A DNA stretch of 64,000 nucleotides from Gordonia hongkongensis. Its GTDB lineage: Bacteria > Actinomycetota > Actinomycetes > Mycobacteriales > Mycobacteriaceae. A program made the position numbers and the translations under genes. The stretch is from the NCBI RefSeq assembly GCF_023078355.1, contig NZ_CP095552.1, forward strand, positions 248,001 through 312,000, in the 5' to 3' direction. Of this stretch, positions 62,308 to 64,000 are shown piece after piece. Each line of letters opens with the position of its first letter. Within the stretch, counting starts at the first letter, position 1. The notes under the pieces were generated by a model. The model was not told the origin of the DNA and did not search any database. It saw nothing but the letters and a program-made list of their open reading frames with translations.

Positions 62308-63552
62308 ATGCCCTCGATCACCGAACTCCGCGACACCCTCATCTCACTGCCGTCACCACCCGACGACGGCAGTGGCTGTGCTCTGCACGAGCGGCTCGAC
62401 GAGCTGCGGATGTTGCGCAACGTGCTCGATCATCAGATCGCCGTGCACGTAGCGCTTTTTGACGCATTAGGTGCCGCTGGGCGGGCGGGGTCGACCACAC
62501 GGAACGCGTTGATCGAGATGGGCATGCCGCCCTCGGCCGCGCACCGCTATGTACGGATCGCCGGCGGGCTGGAGTCGGTGCCGAAGGTCGGAGACTGTGC
62601 CGCCGAGGGTTATCTGTCCGCCGAGTGCGTCGACGCAGTGATCCGCGGGCTAGCGCTCATCGACAAGCGTTCTGCCACAACGCTGTCCGACGGCGATCGC
62701 AGCGGATATGAGAGCGAGTTGCTTGCGCAGGCATTCTCCGGCGCCACCCCCGCCCAGATCGACGACCACGCCCGCGGGATCGCCCAGCGGGTCGCCGACA
62801 CCGACCCCAGCACCGTGCCGGCGGCCGATGACGCATCGCTGAACACCGTGCACACCAGGATCACCGAAGACGGGCGGGTCGCGATCGCCGGAGATGTGAC
62901 CGCGGTGATCGGAGAGAAGTTCGTGTCCATGATCGACGAACGGTCCTGTCCGCGTCCCGAACCCGACGGCGCTGCCGATCGTCGAGGTGCGGCCGAGCGA
63001 CGCGCCGATGCGCTGGAGTTGCTGTTGGATCAAGCCGCGATCGGCGCGGCGATGACCACCGCCGGCGCACCCCGCACCCAAGTGATGGTGACCATCCCCG
63101 CCGACGGCGCTGATCCGGCACGGCTGCCGTGGATGGGGGCGGTCTCGGAGTCGACGACAAGACGGCTGTCGTGTGATGGTGGGGTGGCCGAGATCGTCCT
63201 TGACGACGAAGGGGTGCCGCTACAAATGGGCACCACGAAACGCCTGTTCCCGCATCACCTGCGGCAGGCGATCGTCGTGCGCGATCGGTGTTGTGTGAAA
63301 TGCGGGGCGCCAGCAGCGCATTCGCAGGTTCACCATCTGGTTCATTGGGTCGATGGTGGTCCGACCGATCTGGACAACGGGTGCCTGTTGTGTCAACGCT
63401 GTCACACCCAGGTTCATCATCACGGCTGGCAGGTGGTGATGGGTCCCGACCGGCACCCGTGGTTGATCCCACCCGCCGATATCGACCCACGGCGCCTACC
63501 CCGACCCGCCTACAATCGGCGCACCATGCGACTCGACGACGCTCTCGTATAG
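62308..63552 (+). CDS. DUF222 / HNH endonuclease (13E12-repeat type)
   Basis: 414 residues. The first 300 residues are the DUF222 domain (LDELRMLRNVLDHQIAVHVA, GMPPSAAHRYVRIAGGLESV, LSAECVDAVIRGLALIDKRS). The C-terminus is an HNH nuclease with zinc pairs CCVKCGAPAAHSQVHHLVHW and GCLLCQRCHTQVHHHGW. Families like this occur in many copies in actinobacterial genomes (M. tuberculosis 13E12 repeats); their role is unknown, with mobile or DNA-processing function proposed. ATG 62308 start. Followed by a long hairpin. Confidence 0.85.
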   Translation: MPSITELRDTLISLPSPPDDGSGCALHERLDELRMLRNVLDHQIAVHVALFDALGAAGRAGSTTRNALIEMGMPPSAAHRYVRIAGGLESVPKVGDCAAEGYLSAECVDAVIRGLALIDKRSATTLSDGDRSGYESELLAQAFSGATPAQIDDHARGIAQRVADTDPSTVPAADDASLNTVHTRITEDGRVAIAGDVTAVIGEKFVSMIDERSCPRPEPDGAADRRGAAERRADALELLLDQAAIGAAMTTAGAPRTQVMVTIPADGADPARLPWMGAVSESTTRRLSCDGGVAEIVLDDEGVPLQMGTTKRLFPHHLRQAIVVRDRCCVKCGAPAAHSQVHHLVHWVDGGPTDLDNGCLLCQRCHTQVHHHGWQVVMGPDRHPWLIPPADIDPRRLPRPAYNRRTMRLDDALV

Positions 63553-63635
63553 CTGCCGGCCCCGCGCAGACCAGACCCTCCGGCGTCGACCCCGGCGCCA
63601 CAAGACCTTTGACAACTCCACAGTGTGAAACGGAA

Positions 63636-63701
63636 TCACCAGGGATCTCGTAGCGAAGGCACGACCCGATCCGTGCGCTTGCGCTACGAGACCCCCGGTG
63701 A
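63636..63701. terminator. Long bidirectional hairpin between HNH gene and cation-efflux gene
   Basis: TCACC (63636-63640) pairs with GGTGA (63697-63701); TCTCGTAGCG (63646-63655) with CGCTACGAGA (63682-63691); inner GCACG/CGTGC closes further. It lies in the convergent gap and can terminate both genes; no T-tract. Confidence 0.55.
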
Positions 63702-63703
63702 GA

Positions 63704-64000
63704 TCAGGGTGCGTCGGGCACAAGGTCCGCGTCGCCGGGGGCGGAGAGGGTGAGTACCGCCTCCGTGATTCGCGGGTCGCGCTCCAGCTCGTTCTCGAGT
63801 TGCCGGAGAGCGGTGGCCACCGAGGACTCGGCGTCGTCACCCGTGAAATCGACGGCGGCGACGAGGAACAGCTGAACGGGCCCGGTGTACTCGACGTGCA
63901 GGTAGGTGACGCGCTCGATGTTGTTGTGCGCGAGCAGGTCCCGGAGGACGCGCTGCTGGACGGCGTCGTCGACCGCCTGCCCGAGCAGGAATCGCCTGTT
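63704..64000 (-). CDS. Cation diffusion facilitator-type transporter, C-terminal part (5' end outside window)
   Basis: The last 98 residues of a longer protein, read in frame from the window edge. QAVDDAVQQRVLRDLLAHNN and IERVTYLHVEYTGPVQLFLV match the cytoplasmic C-terminal domain of CDF efflux proteins (zinc/iron-type). The membrane part is not visible, so the family call rests on this domain alone. Confidence 0.6.
   Translation of the reverse strand, partial: NRRFLLGQAVDDAVQQRVLRDLLAHNNIERVTYLHVEYTGPVQLFLVAAVDFTGDDAESSVATALRQLENELERDPRITEAVLTLSAPGDADLVPDAP

Noticed and set aside
1..64000. tRNA, rRNA or CRISPR arrays
   Set aside because: No cloverleaf, rRNA-like block or spaced direct repeats were found; the recurring sequences are long inverted repeats at gene ends.

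Overview
The window is high-GC actinobacterial DNA, most likely from Gordonia or a close relative in the Mycobacteriales (inference). Supporting signs are a LysX-type MprF/lysyl-tRNA synthetase fusion, a secreted cutinase-family protein, an IdeR/DtxR-type iron box, a DUF222/HNH (13E12-like) gene, and a gene set resembling the chromosome end of M. tuberculosis (gltB, gltD, sodA, glpQ-type GDPD, bfrB, pheA with its phosphoglycerate mutase neighbour, DUF2470 protein, zincin, septum-formation protein). It reads as ordinary chromosome with one intact insertion sequence and no prophage, plasmid backbone, CRISPR array or tRNA/rRNA gene.

Layout. 0-12 kb: carotenoid oxygenase, HSL-type esterase, glutamate synthase (gltB broken by a 4-bp tandem duplication; gltD intact), cutinase-like protein, DedA protein. 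12-25 kb: S4 RNA-binding protein divergent from lysX, a secreted protein, an MBL-fold hydrolase, a SigK-like ECF sigma factor without an adjacent anti-sigma gene, alpha/beta hydrolases, rraA, a GabD2-like dehydrogenase and a glucose/sorbosone-dehydrogenase-fold protein. 25-33 kb: two low-complexity cell-envelope-type proteins, a RecB-like nuclease, and a small locus made of a truncated XRE-type regulator, an ImmA/IrrE metalloprotease and a 7-TM MAB_1171c-type protein; then an SDR and a GDT1-family transporter. 33-36.4 kb: ECF transporter with fused S-A-A' chain and a T component. 36.8-45.9 kb: sodA, msrA, an AlkZ-like protein, VOC protein, S49 protease, a rhodanese-DUF4328-GDPD operon, DUF5926 protein and ferritin. 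46-54.5 kb: LCP protein, APC permease, double cold-shock-like protein, MpaB-type oxygenase, CPBP protease, iron-box-controlled DUF2470 protein, pheA and phosphatase. 54.5-56.2 kb: an IS1380-family element. 56-64 kb: hemerythrin, zincin, septum-formation protein, PaaX-type regulator divergent from an acyl-CoA dehydrogenase/crotonase operon, DUF222-HNH protein and the end of a cation-efflux gene.

The strongest non-genic signal is a family of dispersed inverted repeats whose arms read CCCTGAGGTGCGAG and CCACGAAGGG. They sit in five of the twelve convergent gene junctions, often begin at or overlap stop codons, and one copy is split by the IS1380 element with a 5-bp target duplication. Other regulatory signals are a 17/19 iron box before the DUF2470 gene, a perfect 9-bp inverted repeat between the PaaX-type regulator and its divergent operon, a cluster of DnaA-box-like 9-mers away from dnaA, and hairpin terminators after gltD and sodA.
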